The notes: generated by a model from the sequence alone, not told the origin. 64,000 bases of DNA from Tretioscincus oriximinensis (GCA_022410635.1 JAJVDF010000501.1:239445-303444), one strand, 5' to 3'. Numbered from the stretch's first letter, positions 21,283 to 33,840 are shown. Numbers and translations: made by a program.

Positions 21283-21583
21283 AAGAAGAACTGAGTTCTT
21301 ATACCCCGCTTTTCTCACCTTTCAAAGGGACTCAAAGCAGCTTACAAGGGTATTTCGCCCGAAGGCTTCCATTCTATCTTCCCCACCAGGCTCTGATGGT
21401 TCCCATTTATCTACTTGCAGTCAGTTGCAATTTCTTACAATTCTTGCTTTCGAATGGCTGGGTTGGCTAGAGCTACAGGCTAGGAGAAGGTGCTCACCCC
21501 TCCCCACATCTGACACAGGGCTTCAAAACCCCATCTCCCAAATGAGAGACAGTTTCCTTAGCGAGTGAGCCATTCATGTCTGC
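21283..21583 (-). mobile_element. tRNA-headed SINE, family S1, near full length
   Basis: A close relative of 13521-13830: AGAACTGAGTTCTTATACCC, TCACCTTTCAAAGGGACTC and GGCTTCCATTCTATCTTCC are shared. The head read on the minus strand has GAATGGCTCACTCGCTAAGG. Confidence 0.85.
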
Positions 21584-21958
21584 AGGTGCCTCAGTTATCA
21601 AGGCAGGAATGTCCAGTTATTTTGCTACTGTTTTTCTACTCCCTCTTCCGCAGGAGAANCTGATTGCCAAGCATAGCAGTGTGTGTCTGCCTCTCAGTGC
21701 TAATGAGCCAATTGGAACCAACAGCAAAAGGAAATTTTCAAGTTACCAAGGCGGCCCCTAAGGGCTAAGAGCAGAACTGTGGAATTACACTATCTGGAGG
21801 CATTTCATCTGTTCTTACAGTCATGGAGTTTCAGTGAAAAATTTAAGTTTTTTTTNAAAAAATAATAATGCCTGTGATAGATAAAAATGAAAGAGGGAGG
21901 CAACATGACAAAAAAAAGCCCCACTGCATTCTCCTGTTATCTTTATTCTTTTTATTCA

Positions 21959-22212
21959 CAGGGCTTTTTTTGTGGTGGAACGCGCCGGAACACAGTTCCG
22001 GCATCTTTTATTTAGGCGGGCTGGGCCGTTCCCCCACCCCCAGCCCGCCCCGCCCGCCTAAATAAAAGGTGCCAGTACTGCAGAGTTTAGGCGGGTGGGG
22101 CGGGGGTGGCGGGGGCAGGGTGGGCGGGTGGGCTAACACCGCCCCCGCTAACGCTGCCCCCCCCCTCGCCGGCATTAGTACCGTCACCTTTTTTTGTGGA
22201 AAAAAAGCACTG
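21959..22212. mobile_element. hAT MITE with perfect 8-bp target duplication
   Basis: The ends CAGGGCTTTTTTT and AAAAAAAGCACTG are inverted repeats, flanked by tttattca on both sides (21951-21958 and 22213-22220). Inside are GC-rich inverted blocks such as CGGAACACAGTTCCGG and facing GGCGGG / CCCGCC runs that can fold back. There is no ORF. Confidence 0.93.
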
Positions 22213-22388
22213 TTTATTCATAACAGGGAACATGTATAGGTGGATTTTATATTTTCAGCGTTAAGGAGTGTTTTCTCTTTCACATTTTCTTAAATGCAAA
22301 ACCTATGAGACATCCAGCAGTCTCTCCATTTAATGTTATTTTCTAAACTCCCATGATTCTTAGGAAACAACTACATCTTATTAGCTAC

Positions 22389-23450
22389 TTTTTTTTAGAA
22401 TATAGATTTACTTTATTCAGTATTTAGAAGTTATACAATATTTCATAAACACAATATACATCTATATCCATATAATGCCCAAGTCCCCCACCCACTAAGG
22501 ATCAGTCGATGTTCACAAAAGCAGTCTTTGGTCTAGTAACATAGCTATAGTGTTAGTCAAGAGTTCATGCCTGGAGCTCTCAATACCAAATCTTATCAAC
22601 TGATTCCAATTTACAGTCCATAAATTGTTATCTTGATCCCAAAGTAACCTAGTCTTTTTTCTCTTATCATGTCATAAATCATAAATTCTGCTAAGTACTC
22701 ATACCATTGAGAAGTTGTCCATTGTGATTTATTTTTCCAACCCCTCNCGATGGTGAGTTGGAACACCCAAATCATATTTTTTACTAAATATTGCAAATGC
22801 ATCTGTAATGCCCAATTTTCTATCATAGCCATAATACAAAGCTTTTCTGACCGTCTAAAATTAGTCTCCAAAATTTCATTTAACCCTACCATAATTTGGT
22901 TCCAATATGTTGTAACTTCAAAGCAGTTAAATAGCATATGTATTAATGTTCCCCTCTGTACACATCCATGCCAGGATAAAGGTGATAAATTACATATATG
23001 GGAGAGTTGTTCAGGAGTGCGATACCATCTTGTTAAGATCTTGATTTGGAGTTCTCTAACTTTATTGTTTTTAATTTACCTTATATCTTCTATCCATTTT
23101 TCCATATCTTCATTTGAGAAATTAGTATCTCTAGCCCATTTAATTTTGACTTTCTCCTTATTGTCATACTTAATTTGTAATAGTATCCGATATAACTTCC
23201 CTAAAATTTTTGTATCCCCGTTTAATTTAGAAATTATTTCTACTATTTTTCAATCAACTGGTTTGAACAATGCATGAGGAGTTGCAATATTATTAGAAAA
23301 ATCTTTACAATTCACATTAATAAACAGATTTATTGATAAGGAAGGCAGATGGATACTGATAAATATTCGGATAGATAAGACCATATTGTCTTTAGTATCT
23401 TTGTACAACCCTAATACAGGTCAAAATGCCTACTTTAAAAAAGNACTAAA
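22389..23450 (-). pseudogene. Older L1 copy (A), 3' part of ORF2
   Basis: A T-run at 22390-22396 marks the inverted 3' end. Above it the minus strand encodes a stretch of L1 ORF2 C-terminus: 'NCFEVTTYWNQIMVG' and 'RGWKNKSQWTTSQWYEYL'. It stops at about 23450, where a nested insertion begins, and resumes at 27231. Stops and frameshifts are frequent. Confidence 0.85.
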
Positions 23451-23454
23451 GAAA

Positions 23455-23725
23455 ATTTTTATTTTATTTATTTTTATTTTATTTAAAGATTTTTACCCCG
23501 CCCTTCCCACCGAAGGTGTCCAGGGCAGCTTACAAAAGTTAAAAATTCAGGTCGTCATGACCTTCACAACATTAAAACCATAAAAGAAACACAAGAATTT
23601 AAAATGTCGTCCTCTGATGGGGGAGCTAACCCGAAAAGGCCCGGGTGAAGAGACAGGTCTTTACCAGACGCCGAAAAGATTGTAAAGATGGTGCCAGGCG
23701 TGCTTCCGGGGGGAGGCCATAAATA
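23455..23725 (-). mobile_element. L2/CR1-like LINE 3' end
   Basis: The plus strand shows an inverted tail, TTTTTACCCCGCCCTTCCC, then CCGAAGGTGTCCAGGGCAGC. On the minus strand the upstream part decodes in one frame to 'SLQSFRRLVKTCLFTRAF', the C-terminus typical of these LINEs. The same tail occurs at 48145-48275. Confidence 0.7.
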
Positions 23726-23748
23726 ATAATGTATTAGGCAATCTAATT

Positions 23749-24039
23749 ATGGCCACTGACCTGAACATGGACACTTTCTCTCCAGGCAACATTCCAGACT
23801 CTACCAAACTGAACATTAATAGACACCATCTAATAGACATCTACAATTTAGCAGCCCCAAACCTCAGATCCACAATAAAAACACACCGATCAGCAAGACA
23901 TAATACCTGGTCTTGTATAGACCATGTGCTGATAAATAAATCTTCCAATTTCTCTGTTGTGAACTGGCAAATAGGCATATTAGATATCTCCGATCATGCA
24001 CCTATTACATTTACAATAAACCTGGACATAGAGACATGA
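23749..24039 (+). pseudogene. L1 endonuclease, C-terminal part
   Basis: The frame ends with 'SDHAPITFTINL' (23989-24006 for SDHAPI), the His-containing block that closes the catalytic site of L1 apurinic-type endonucleases. Upstream reads 'NTWSCIDHVLINKSS', with the catalytic-site Asp region. The N-terminal half of the endonuclease was lost by 5' truncation. Confidence 0.85.
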
Positions 24040-24600
24040 TTATAAGTGGAGATATAAAACAAATCTTCTGAGCAGTTTACAAAATAAGAAATTTATAAGA
24101 AAGAAAGTATCAGAATATTTCAATATAAATCTAAATGGTGAAACGGATTTAATCAGTGTTTGGGAATGTTTTAAAGCAGTAATTTGGGGAGAATGTATAA
24201 GTCAAGAAATTCAAATTCATAGAAATAAAAGACAAGAAAAAAATAAAATTAGAAATGACATAAAATTATTAGAAACTCTACAAAAACGTAATAATGACCC
24301 ACGGATACAATTACAAATAAAAGAAAAAAAAGATTTATTAGATATAATAGATCAACTTGGGACATTACATCTACCAAAAAAATGGCAAGATATTTGAAAT
24401 TCAAAAGGGATAGAAAGTTTATATCACAAATAAGGAAGATGGATGGAAATCTTACAACTAATAGCCATGAAATATGAGATACATTTGTAGAATTTTATGA
24501 AAATCTATATGCAGGAGCTCAACTGAATGCTAATGAAAATGATATTAACATCCAAAAAACCCTTCAAGAGGATTCTCATATTTTCTTAAATGATTTAATT

Positions 24601-25637
24601 ACAGAAGAAGAAATTGAAGACACAATAAGATCAATGAAATTGCAGTCTGCTTTGGGACCAGATGGTTTCATGGCTGCATTCTATAAATCATTTTTACCTG
24701 AAATTAAAAGTATAATGGCAACCTTATTCAATCAAATTATGTCCACACACAAAATTCCTCCCTCTTGGAAGGAGGCAGAAATCATTATTTTTCTAAAATC
24801 AAACAAATCACCATTACATTCTGGGTCATACCGCCCAATAAGCCTAACAAATGTAGATTATAAAATATTTACTAAAATCATTGCCAATCGCCTAAATAAG
24901 ATAATCCACAAACTTATTGATCAAGATCAATATGGTTTTGTACCTGGAAAACAAATTTTCAAAGCTGTCCGAATACTATTAAATGCTCAGACACATGCAA
25001 AGAGACACAATAAAAAACTTGTTTTATTGAAATTAGACATACATAAAGCCTTTGACTCCATTAACCATACCGCACTATTAAAAATTTGTAAAAAAAAATG
25101 GGGCTNGGTGATGGTTTCTGTAATTTATTAAAACAACTTTATACAGAAAACAATGCAAAATTGAGCATCAATGGCAAGCTATCAAGATCATTTAGTCTAA
25201 AAAATGGGACAAAACAAAGATGCCCACTTTCATCTCTACTGTTTTTATTATGTGTAGAGGTCCTTGCCAATGAAGTAAGGTTGTCACCAGATATCCAAGG
25301 TTATAAAATAGGGTCACAAGAATTTAGAATTAACTTGTATGCCGACGATGCCATGATTTTATTGTCAAATCCATATAACTCAATTCCACGATTGAACCAA
25401 ATTATGCATAAATTCCAATCAATAACTGGTTTAAAAATAAACATGGCAAAGTCGGAAATTCTTTTTTACAATGTTCCTCCTAGAGAACAATTGGAAATAC
25501 GTCGTATTACAAATTTAAAAATNGGTAGTAAAAAAATGAAATATCTCGGAGTAACATTAACAAAAAATATGAAAAGCTTTGTTAAAACTAACATGCAAAC
25601 AACTTGGAAAACAGTTAAAAACACAATTCAGAATTGA
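24601..25637 (+). pseudogene. L1 reverse transcriptase
   Basis: The frame has 'SALGPDGFMAAFYKSF', 'SYRPISLTNVDYKIFTKI', 'QYGFVPGK' and 'LKLDIHKAFDSI', and after one frameshift or ambiguous base near 25105 'INLYADDAMILLSNP' with the YADD box at 25338-25349. These are the ordered RT blocks of the L1 clade. The ambiguous N at 25106 and 25523 may be sequencing errors or real indels. Expected role in life: target-primed reverse transcription. Confidence 0.92.
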
Positions 25638-26173
25638 AAAAAGAAAAATTTAACCATGATATCCAAAATCCGTGCAATTAAAATGATTGTATTACCCAAA
25701 CTCTTATTTTTATTTCAAACCTCTCCAGAATTGATACCTTCCCTTACAATAGCGGGATGGGGGAAATATCTATCAAAATGGGTTCAGGGTAACAGTGCTG
25801 GCCATATTAAACAAGATACATTATACTTGCTAAGAGAAGATGGGGCATAGTGCATGCCAAACATACAACTATATCATGATTCAGTCTTTATTTTAAAACT
25901 TCTAGAATTAGAATAAAGGAATAACGCCAAATGGACAGTGCTGGAAAGAGAACTACACCAAAATAGTGAACTTTCATTGATACATTATAATTGGACTCGC
26001 CAAAAGATACAAAAACTATACGGTCCCTTTAAAGATACAATTGAAATTTATAAAAAATGGTACAATAAAATTGGATTAAGAGAATCACGATATGATAAAA
26101 TTGTGAATATAAATAAGGCAGATCTATTTATACCCCTTCAAATAATTCAGAAACTGGAAAAAATGGTAAAATA

Positions 26174-27077
26174 ATGCTGAAAAACTTTTATACATCAGAT
26201 AGATCCATTATTTCCTTTACAGATCTCTTAAATATAATAGGAAATAATAATTGGTTGACAGCTCTAGCCATTAGAACATATCTAAGTGTCCCACAAAGAC
26301 AAGCTCTACTTCACTCAGATCTAAATGAATGGGAAAAACTTCTCAAAATTGTGGTCAAAACCAGTAAAGGACTAATAGGATTAATATATAAAATGCTAAT
26401 TAGAAAAAAAATTAATTACATTAAAAATATATGCCAAAGATGGCATCAAAAGATGAATATTCAAAATTCTGAAATAGATTGGTTCCTAAATTTATTAAAA
26501 CAGACCAAATTTAATAAACTAATAGAATTCAGAATGAAATTTATATCTTTTTGGTATAGGACACCTGCACAATTAACACATTTGCACATTAACATCCTTC
26601 CAAATTGTTGGCACTGTAATAGAATACCAGCTAGTTATGAACATACGTGGTGGTACTGCCCAGAAATCAGGAAATATTGGACGCTAATTCAAGCCATAAT
26701 TGATGTGATTATGGGTAGAAGTATAAATTGAGATTTTGAAAAATGGTTTTTGTTTGATAAAAAATTTATGCATCGATATAAGGAAGATTATCATTTGTAT
26801 TGTAGTCTAATATCAGCAGCCCATTTGACTAGATGTTATTGATGGAAAGACAAATCAAAGTGGACAGTAAAAAAACTGGGTTAAATATGTTGTGGAAATA
26901 ATGAAATTTGATTTTGTTTATGAAATAAGACAGAAATACTTAGGTTTATCTAATGTTTTAATCATGAAACAAAAATGGCTAAAAGTATTAAGATACATGT
27001 CAACTAGAAGACCTGAGTCCATATGGATTAACATAGAAAGACAAATCTTCCCCTTTATGTATAATTTATGGTTATAA
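26174..27077 (+). pseudogene. L1 ORF2 C-terminal Cys region
   Basis: The frame contains 'CWHCNRIPASYEHTWWYC', a C-x2-C...H-x4-C arrangement typical of the L1 ORF2 C-terminal end (first Cys 26606, second 26615). A stop near 26730 separates it from a last part ending 'FPFMYNLWL' (27077). Not functional. Confidence 0.85.
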
Positions 27078-27230
27078 TTTTATTTTGTTACATTTCCCCC
27101 ATCAGAAAGGCCTCATATATTGTATGTGTATGTGTATTTTGCTGATTTTTGGTTCTGTTTTTTTTATTGTTGTGAATGTTGTTCATGTTTCTATTCGTAG
27201 AAAATAAAAAAAACTATTAAAAAAAAGAAA

Positions 27231-28265
27231 TTAATTATTTCCTCAAAGTCCCTCCTTTGTTTGTTAATCTCTATTCTTATATTTGGGGAGTTTATGAATG
27301 CATAAACTGCTATTTCAGCCAGCCAGTTTTGGTTTTGTGGCCAGCATTCCCTTAATCGATGTATAGTGTATAGATTGCCATTCAGATCATATAGCTCCAT
27401 GAATCTTCTTTTATTTAACTGTTTAAGATAGGTAGCTAACGTCTCTCCAATGGTGTTAACAATTTTAATTGATGCCCCTCTGTATACTGAAGATAACAAT
27501 TTCTTGCCATTCCTTTTCTAGAGTTTCCACACTTCCTCCAAAGGGGGAACCCATAAATTTGAAATATTTCCACTGTATCTTTCATGAGTGAGAGGTCCTG
27601 CATCTTATTAAGTGTCCTCTCGATCTTAACCTATTTAAGTTCTTCCAAAAATTCCAAATCTAGCATCTTTAAAATTTGCCACGATTCAAAGTAAGTTTTC
27701 AAAGATGGGAATCCCCGTCCAGCTTGTGTAGATTTAGAAAAAAACATTTGGTTCTTTCTCTTCCTTTTGTCATTTAATGGCCACTTTTTCAATTTATCCT
27801 CCCATAATCTAAAGTATTGGTGTGGTACTTTACCTACTACTGTTTGAAATAAAGAAACCTAGATAGTACCATTATATTTAGTGCACATTGCTTAACCATT
27901 AGAGACCATTTTTTATATGGCCAGTGGTATATCATCTTGTTAATATTATTCCACAAAGGGGTATAGTTTGCTTTCACCATCTTATGCGGATCTCTAGTCA
28001 ACTTAACTCCTCAATAAGAGATCTTCTTCAGGCCGATTTTAAGTCCAGATATTAGGGAAATTTGTCTCTGCTCTCATCTGGATATATTCAACATTAAAAT
28101 ATCAGATTTTTCTATATTAATCTTTAGTCCCAAGAGCAATTCAAAGTTAATAATCTCTGTTTTTAAGGGTGGCAATGTTTCGAGTGGATTGTCCGTAATT
28201 ATCAATGCATCATCTGCTATTGTTGCTATTAACCATTCCTATCTGGGAATATTAAAGTATTCCTG
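27231..28265 (-). pseudogene. Older L1 copy (A), reverse transcriptase part
   Basis: The minus strand continues copy A upstream of the nested insertion. At 28203-28220 it reads IADDAL, the polymerase box with the usual Tyr replaced by Ile. Below it, 'RECWPQNQNWLAEIAVYAF' and related L1 text run to the junction at 27231. Many stops show it is older than copy B. Confidence 0.8.
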
Positions 28266-28269
28266 CTCC

Positions 28270-28645
28270 TAGTCCCGGCTGTACTCTAGAATTTGTGCTC
28301 TATGTGTCTGGCTGCTCTCACCCCTCAACATGTTTTGGTGGGGGAAATGTCATGTGATTTCATTTATTTGTTTGTTTTGTCAGTTGTAGTGAGGGGGCAC
28401 CAGGTATGTAGAACACATTCTGCAGGAATGTTTCCAAAGTGCAGAAATTATTCTGAGACACTTAAATGCAATTTGTGCAAAGTAAGTTTCTGGCAATTTT
28501 AAGTATCATTTCAGAATGTTTGGGGAATGCTGGGGAATTAGAAGTGCAGAAGTTCTGTTCCTGCTAATTACTTGGACTGTTCCCCAATCAAAGTATGAAG
28601 CTGGCCTTGTGGAGGAGTTTCTGTCCTAAAGATGTAGGCACATAG
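28270..28645. repeat. Dispersed repeat family R, copy 1
   Basis: Core blocks 'TGCAGGAATGTTTCCAAAG', 'GCAGAAATTATTCTGAG' and 'ACTTGGACTGTTCCCC' recur at 49255-49560, 61225-61575 and, more weakly, 55690-55930. No ORF or terminal repeat was identified. Confidence 0.55.
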
Positions 28646-31600
28646 CATTCACTGACTTTAAAAACTGAATGAGGGGAAGAAATCACTAATGATTAAGTGA
28701 CAGAGGTTGGGGTCTGGACAGTATGCAGTAGATATTGAAAGGGCTTCAGAGAGGTTTGGGGATAATAAAGGAGCAAAACAACACTCACTAGACATGGCTA
28801 CACTCGATGTTTATGGTGGATGGAGGCAGTGCAAGCCTCTGAGGGATCACACCCCAAATGTCTTTTCCATTTTTTTCTGCACCTAGTCCATTTCTGATGC
28901 AAGAAAAAAGATCCAGGTGAAATGCTGCTGTTCTCTGCCCCTCTCAGTTGCAGCTTGGAGCCAGAGGGTGCAACCAGAGGAAAGAGCTGTCAGAGAAAAG
29001 GCATCAGGCAGGTAAGAGAGAAAGATTCTAGGCACCCACTTGCTGCCCTGGATTTCCTACGAGCCCAGAAAATAAGTCCCAGCAGCAGCATCAGAGGCAG
29101 TGGCCATAAAAGCATTGAGCAGGGCAGCGGAAGCATTATGTTCATAGCAAAGAAGGAGGAACAAGAAGTGAAATTCAGTCCGCAACACACTCATTACTTC
29201 AGTTCTTTCACTNTCCTGTTCTGCTTCACATTTGGGCTACTGCTTCTGTTTTTGCTCCTTCAAGAATAAGCCATGTGCTAGCAAGCCAGATGCTATGATT
29301 CTACACATCTCTCATATATTTAACAAATATTTTATGCCAATTTAACTTAATAGGATTTTACCCAGTTACTATACCATTGATTCCTTTCATAAATAAATAA
29401 ATAAAAATAAAAAATACCAAGATGTGCTTTATACGTAGCTACACCTCCATGATGTATCAAGATAGTTATTAGCAAGGGAAGATGTGCTTCTCTTGCCAGC
29501 AAAAATAATAGGTTCCTTTCCTTCCATGTTACATACATGTATAGCCTTTTGTGTATGTTGATCCAAGCCTTTAAGGAAAGACCAGGCAGAAAATGCAATG
29601 AAATAAATAATAACCAAATCCACTAACTTGTGGAATGAGGCCAATTCATGGTCAGAGCCTAAATTTGCACCCCNAAAATTCTCCTTTAGCTGAATATTCA
29701 TTGGATGGTCTCTGAATATTCATTAGTTTTCTAAATATGCACTCAAGAGTTGATATTTGCATTTGGAATTCAAATGAATTTTCTTTCACTGTGGGATAGT
29801 TGGTAGTTAGGTTGTAAGAAGGCTTGATGAGGAAGAATTTAGGGTCCAACTAGCAAAGGTTCCATCATAAGAAGATGTGAATGTGAATGTGAGTGAANGG
29901 ACAACTTTTGTTCCCAGAATAAGCCTATTTCTTGCCTTCCATGCATCAAGAACAGCTTAATTGTGACATGCAGTCATGGTTAGTTTTCCTTTACTCCAGT
30001 TCTAAATGCCTGGATGGTGACAGTTTGCTCAAGATGATTATAAACAGAGTTGGACAAACAAATGTTGGGTTAATTATATAGGACATAAAGGACAATTGCT
30101 TGTGCCTTTGACTGTTGGAAGCTGGTGGGGAACTTTAGTCCATCTTGAATGACTGACGTCCATCCCAATATTCTGCTTCAGACATCTGTTTTGTGGTTTC
30201 CGAAATGTCTAATGCCTTCCAATGCCTAATATACATCTGACCTGCAGTAAGGGGTTGAATGTGAACCACAATGCCCTACCAATTGTTGCAGTACGTAAAC
30301 ATGTCAGTTGTGACTCTCCAGGGTTAAAAAAAGAAGTAACTGGGTTAGTTTTAGCAAGGGGGTCTCATAGCATTTGAGAGATTAAGGTGCTGTTCTGACA
30401 CATATTTTTAATCCATCAGGTTTAGTCCAGTTTTTCAGAACTGAAAATGAATTAAAAGTACGTATTAGAGCTGCACATAAGAAGAAAAAGACTGGTAGTA
30501 GGAGCTTCTGATGACAAATGTACTTCCTCAGATGCTTCAGAGATTCCTTGCTAGAAGTTCTGTGACCCTCCAGATGTTGATCATCCACATTGAACTAGCA
30601 CAATGGCAAAGGACAAAGGGATTCTTGATTGAGGAACATCTGGAAGACTTCAATTTGAACATCCTCACCATAGTTTTAGTTAAACCTCTGTGTTCAGAGG
30701 AAGGAATCCAGAGAAATTCAAGTGTTAGAGAAGGGGGAAATTGTGCTTATAGTGATTACAGGACAGAGAATGAACCTTTCTACATTTATTTTTAATCTGT
30801 TTTAGGATCTATCATATTTGGCTTCTGGATCCCATGGTCTGCACACAAGGCCCTGCCCATTGCTCGTACATTACATCAACTTTGGATGAAGCAAGATCAT
30901 AATCAGAGAGACTTCGATCTGGAAGTTTCAATATTAAGTACCACCAGTGAATATGTAAGCACGCAGGAAGACCATCTTATCTGTAGATTTAGGCATGGAA
31001 CTCGGCATCGCACACTTTTTGAAAACCTCCTGCCGCCTTCTCTTTCTTCATCATTGCCTTCCCTGCTCACCACCCATTGGCTGACTGATCTATTTTTCTA
31101 GGGTCCTGATTGAATGGTAGTTTTAACAAGCTGTGATTGGTTTAGAGTCTCCAGTTCATCCACCCCATCAAACCCAAACTGCTGTGACTTGCCCTGACAG
31201 TAAAGCTTTCACAGAGGTATGGGGTCAAGGGTTTTTTGGTCTTTAATATTTGTTCCAAGGGCCTCAAAAGTAGCCTCAGAGCATTCAAAAGCTTTGTCTT
31301 TATATTCCCACAACTTACAAGGAGTCCTATTTTGGAAGCACACCAAAGTGAACTACTGAAAAAGGTCCTTCGGCAGCTCAAGAGACAGCCTCTTTCACTC
31401 CTAGCCATTCAGACCTCAACCTGAAACTCACATTGGTTCAGATCATAGGGGAGTACAGAGAGCTTCTTTGATATATTCCATCCCATCTGCCCTTACCTCC
31501 TTATGTTTTATTTCAGCTCTGAAAATAAACATCTTTGAGGCAACAAGGCAGTCCTTCATTATCATGCATGGATTCCTTTTTGCTTTGCTTTGTTTTTACC

Positions 31601-31679
31601 CTTCCTAAGCCATAGAGATGAAGTGGGATGGAAGCCCAAACAAGTGAAGCCATACGGGATTGCCTCTGATGGGCCGTCT
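28646..31679. other. Mostly unique DNA, no supported gene
   Basis: No gene or well-bounded element could be supported over these 3 kb. Small pieces resemble the fold-back family near 30340-30545 (GGGGGTCTCATAGCATTTGAG, CTTCCTCAGATGC). Scattered N bases are single ambiguous calls. Confidence 0.45.
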
Positions 31680-32280
31680 TGAAGGGAGATGCTGACATTT
31701 CTAGCAAATGGGATGTGTCAGGTGCTTTCCCCACCCGATCCACGTTGCTCGTTAAAAGCCAGACGAGCCGTGGCAGTAATTGCTTTAATTTATTTGCTTA
31801 CAGCTCGGGCCATGTGGCACTCGGCGCCTTTATGGGGAACATATGGAGGCCATTTATCACCATTTGGTGCAATAGGGCAGGCAAGGGAGAAAAGAGGGAA
31901 GAGAAACTAAAGACTTTTATTAACTCATCTGTAATTTTAAACTTTTCTAATCAAGCTCCTGCCGTGCACCATAGAGGCTTTAATGCAGCCCACAGGCCAT
32001 AACGGCAACAGGAGGAAATCGGCTCCGTCTACCATTTGGGACCAAAGCGGTCGGCTTAGATTAGATGGCGCTGCTGCCTTATTGCTCAGATTCATGCCAA
32101 GTGCCTCCCTTGCAAAACGGGACAGACTTCAGCTGATTTGCCCATTGCAGCCAGTGGAGCTGAGAAAAGAACCATTAATTGTTCACATCCCAGAAAAGTG
32201 TTTGAGAATCAGGTTAATTATTCATTATAATTCCCAGGCTCCAGATCCAAACTATGGAAATCCTCTATCTGTTTTAAGGT
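31680..32280. promoter_or_regulatory. Candidate conserved non-coding (enhancer-like) block
   Basis: About 600 bases have no repeat, frequent CpG despite a depleted background, and many clustered factor-like motifs: GGCAGTAATTGCTTTAATTT, CCTTTATGGGG, CCATTTATCACCATTTGG, TTCTAATCAAGC, GGCCATAACGG and GGTTAATTATTC. This is how deeply conserved developmental enhancers look in vertebrates. TTTGCTTACAG at about 31792 resembles a splice acceptor, but no donor or sound frame follows. Conservation is inferred, not seen. Confidence 0.45.
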
Positions 32281-32329
32281 ACTAAGGACACATCTCTACA
32301 ACAGGGTTTGCCTCGCTATTTTTTTATAA

Positions 32330-32515
32330 ACGTGTTCACCATTTACCCCCAAGTTACCTTAAGGCTTCAGCTGTGTGACACATGTCGTCACATGGTGAGC
32401 CCTATAAAGCATTGCTGTGTTTGCCTGACTACAACCCCCAGCATTCTCTATGAGCCTGCTTACAATTCTCAAGCATTCTCTGCGAGCCAAGAGCCAATGA
32501 ACCTTTATTCTCACC
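32330..32515. repeat. Dispersed repeat family Q, copy 1
   Basis: The text GCCTGACTACAACCCCCAGC, ATTCTCTATGAGCCTGC and 'TTCTCTGCGAGCCAAGAGCC' matches 42490-42745 in the same order and orientation. No ends or coding capacity identified. Confidence 0.6.
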
Positions 32516-32559
32516 CTGAAGTCCCATGAGATTTACTATGTTTTAATTGCTGAGAGGGT

Positions 32560-32720
32560 CCCCATATTGCTTTCATTCGGATTTTACAATATGCCCACCG
32601 CTGAATTGCACAACACGCGGTGGCTAGTTGATCTTCGATAATAGACCCTTTCAGCGAGCGGATCACTGTGACTCCGTGAGGTAGAGATGTCTGTGCAAAT
32701 GTGCCCTAATTCTGCTTTTA
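32560..32720. promoter_or_regulatory. Possible conserved non-coding block
   Basis: Unique, CpG-bearing text (ACAACACGCGGTGGCTAG, TTTCAGCGAGCGGATCAC) unlike the repeat-rich neighbours. Weak evidence; a comparison with other reptiles would decide. Confidence 0.25.
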
Positions 32721-33654
32721 GTTTCTGCAGTGATCCTTTCACATTTAATCAGGAGCACCATTATACCTTTCCACATATTCCTATATTTATTTTCCTTGTA
32801 CACTATAAGCAATAGCTTTAGTACACTATAAGAGTAGCTTTAAGCCCCAGAAAAAGTCTTATGGACCTAATGGCACTGTGGTAGGAACTCCATTTCCCAT
32901 GAATTGCAGATTCCAAACCACTTTTACCAGAGCTGCTCAACCTTGACTCTCCAGATGCTTGTGAATTACAACTCCCAGCATGCAATTGTCACCTTTGACT
33001 ATAGTCTGTTATCACAGCATCTTTATGCAAACAGTCTATCCCAATAAAAAAGAACAGCAACTTTGAACATGACCTTAAATTTACCCATATGTTGGAGAAT
33101 TTATTGTAGCTCAGTTCTAATCCCTTTAAACTCTGCTTTGTTGAAATGATTTATTATGAGATAGCCATTCAAAACATGTGCATTTTTGCAGTTTGGCTTG
33201 GTGAGGCATTAAACAAGCAATCATAACTGAGCAAGTGTACCACAGATTGCTTCATGGGTACCCAGGCAGCCTTCGTCCAGTCATCTACTCTACAATCCTA
33301 TTGGTATGGAATATTTGAAAGTGTTGTACATCTGGTCCAGAGTGGCAAGACCAGTTTTAAGGCAATGTGCAAAGGGAACATTCTGCAGGCTTCTAGCCCA
33401 GTTGGGGCTGGACTCCATCCACCCACCCAATGCAATTGTACAAGGAAACATCCCTTCATCCAACTGCAGTGAGAAGAGGCAGTCTGGTCCAGATGCCTGC
33501 AGCATGATGCTTGAATCTCTGACCCTGGTCACACATCTACTTTTAAACCTTCTTCATTGTTGAAGAATGGGTTTAATTAGATTTTTTTCTGGACTGAAAT
33601 GGGACTAAGCTAATACTTCAGAACTGAAGAAGGTGTAAAAGTAGAAGTGTGATC

Positions 33655-33840
33655 AAAGGTTTATTTAATTGTTTGTACTTATATCCCGCCCTATATCCGA
33701 AGGTCTCAGGGGGGCAACCAAAGGGTAGTGCACTTAGCTTTTGTTGCTTTCTCCACAACAGACACACTGTGAAGTAGGTGGGGCTGAGAGAGTTCTAAAG
33801 TACTGTGAGTGGCGCAAGGTCACCCAGCTGGGAACTGATT
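33655..33840 (-). mobile_element. tRNA-headed SINE, family S2, 3' part
   Basis: The inverted 3' end (TATCCCGCCCTATATCCG, AAGGTCTCAGG) is followed by TTGTTGCTTTCTCCACAAC, GTGAAGTAGGTGGGGCTGAG and AAGGTCACCCAGCTGGG. This is the reverse complement of the S2 element at 60779-61012. The tRNA-like head is missing. Confidence 0.75.

Larger units (their letters stand above)
23735..27230 (+). mobile_element. Younger L1 copy (B), 5'-truncated, nested
   Basis: About 3.5 kb of L1 ORF2 in sense orientation ends in an A-rich tail (27200-27230). Order: endonuclease C-terminus, linker, reverse transcriptase, and C-terminal Cys region. It lies inside copy A, whose parts resume on either side. A short inverted LINE tail (23455-23725) precedes it. 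Clear target duplication could not be fixed. It is 5' truncated, as L1 copies usually are. Confidence 0.88.

Noticed and set aside
22750..23277. 175-codon plus-strand frame
   Set aside because: It is the antisense of the minus-strand L1 copy A.
31790..31910. Splice-acceptor-like TTTGCTTACAG followed by an open frame
   Set aside because: No donor, two overlapping frames equally open and no recognisable protein; enhancer-like composition fits better.
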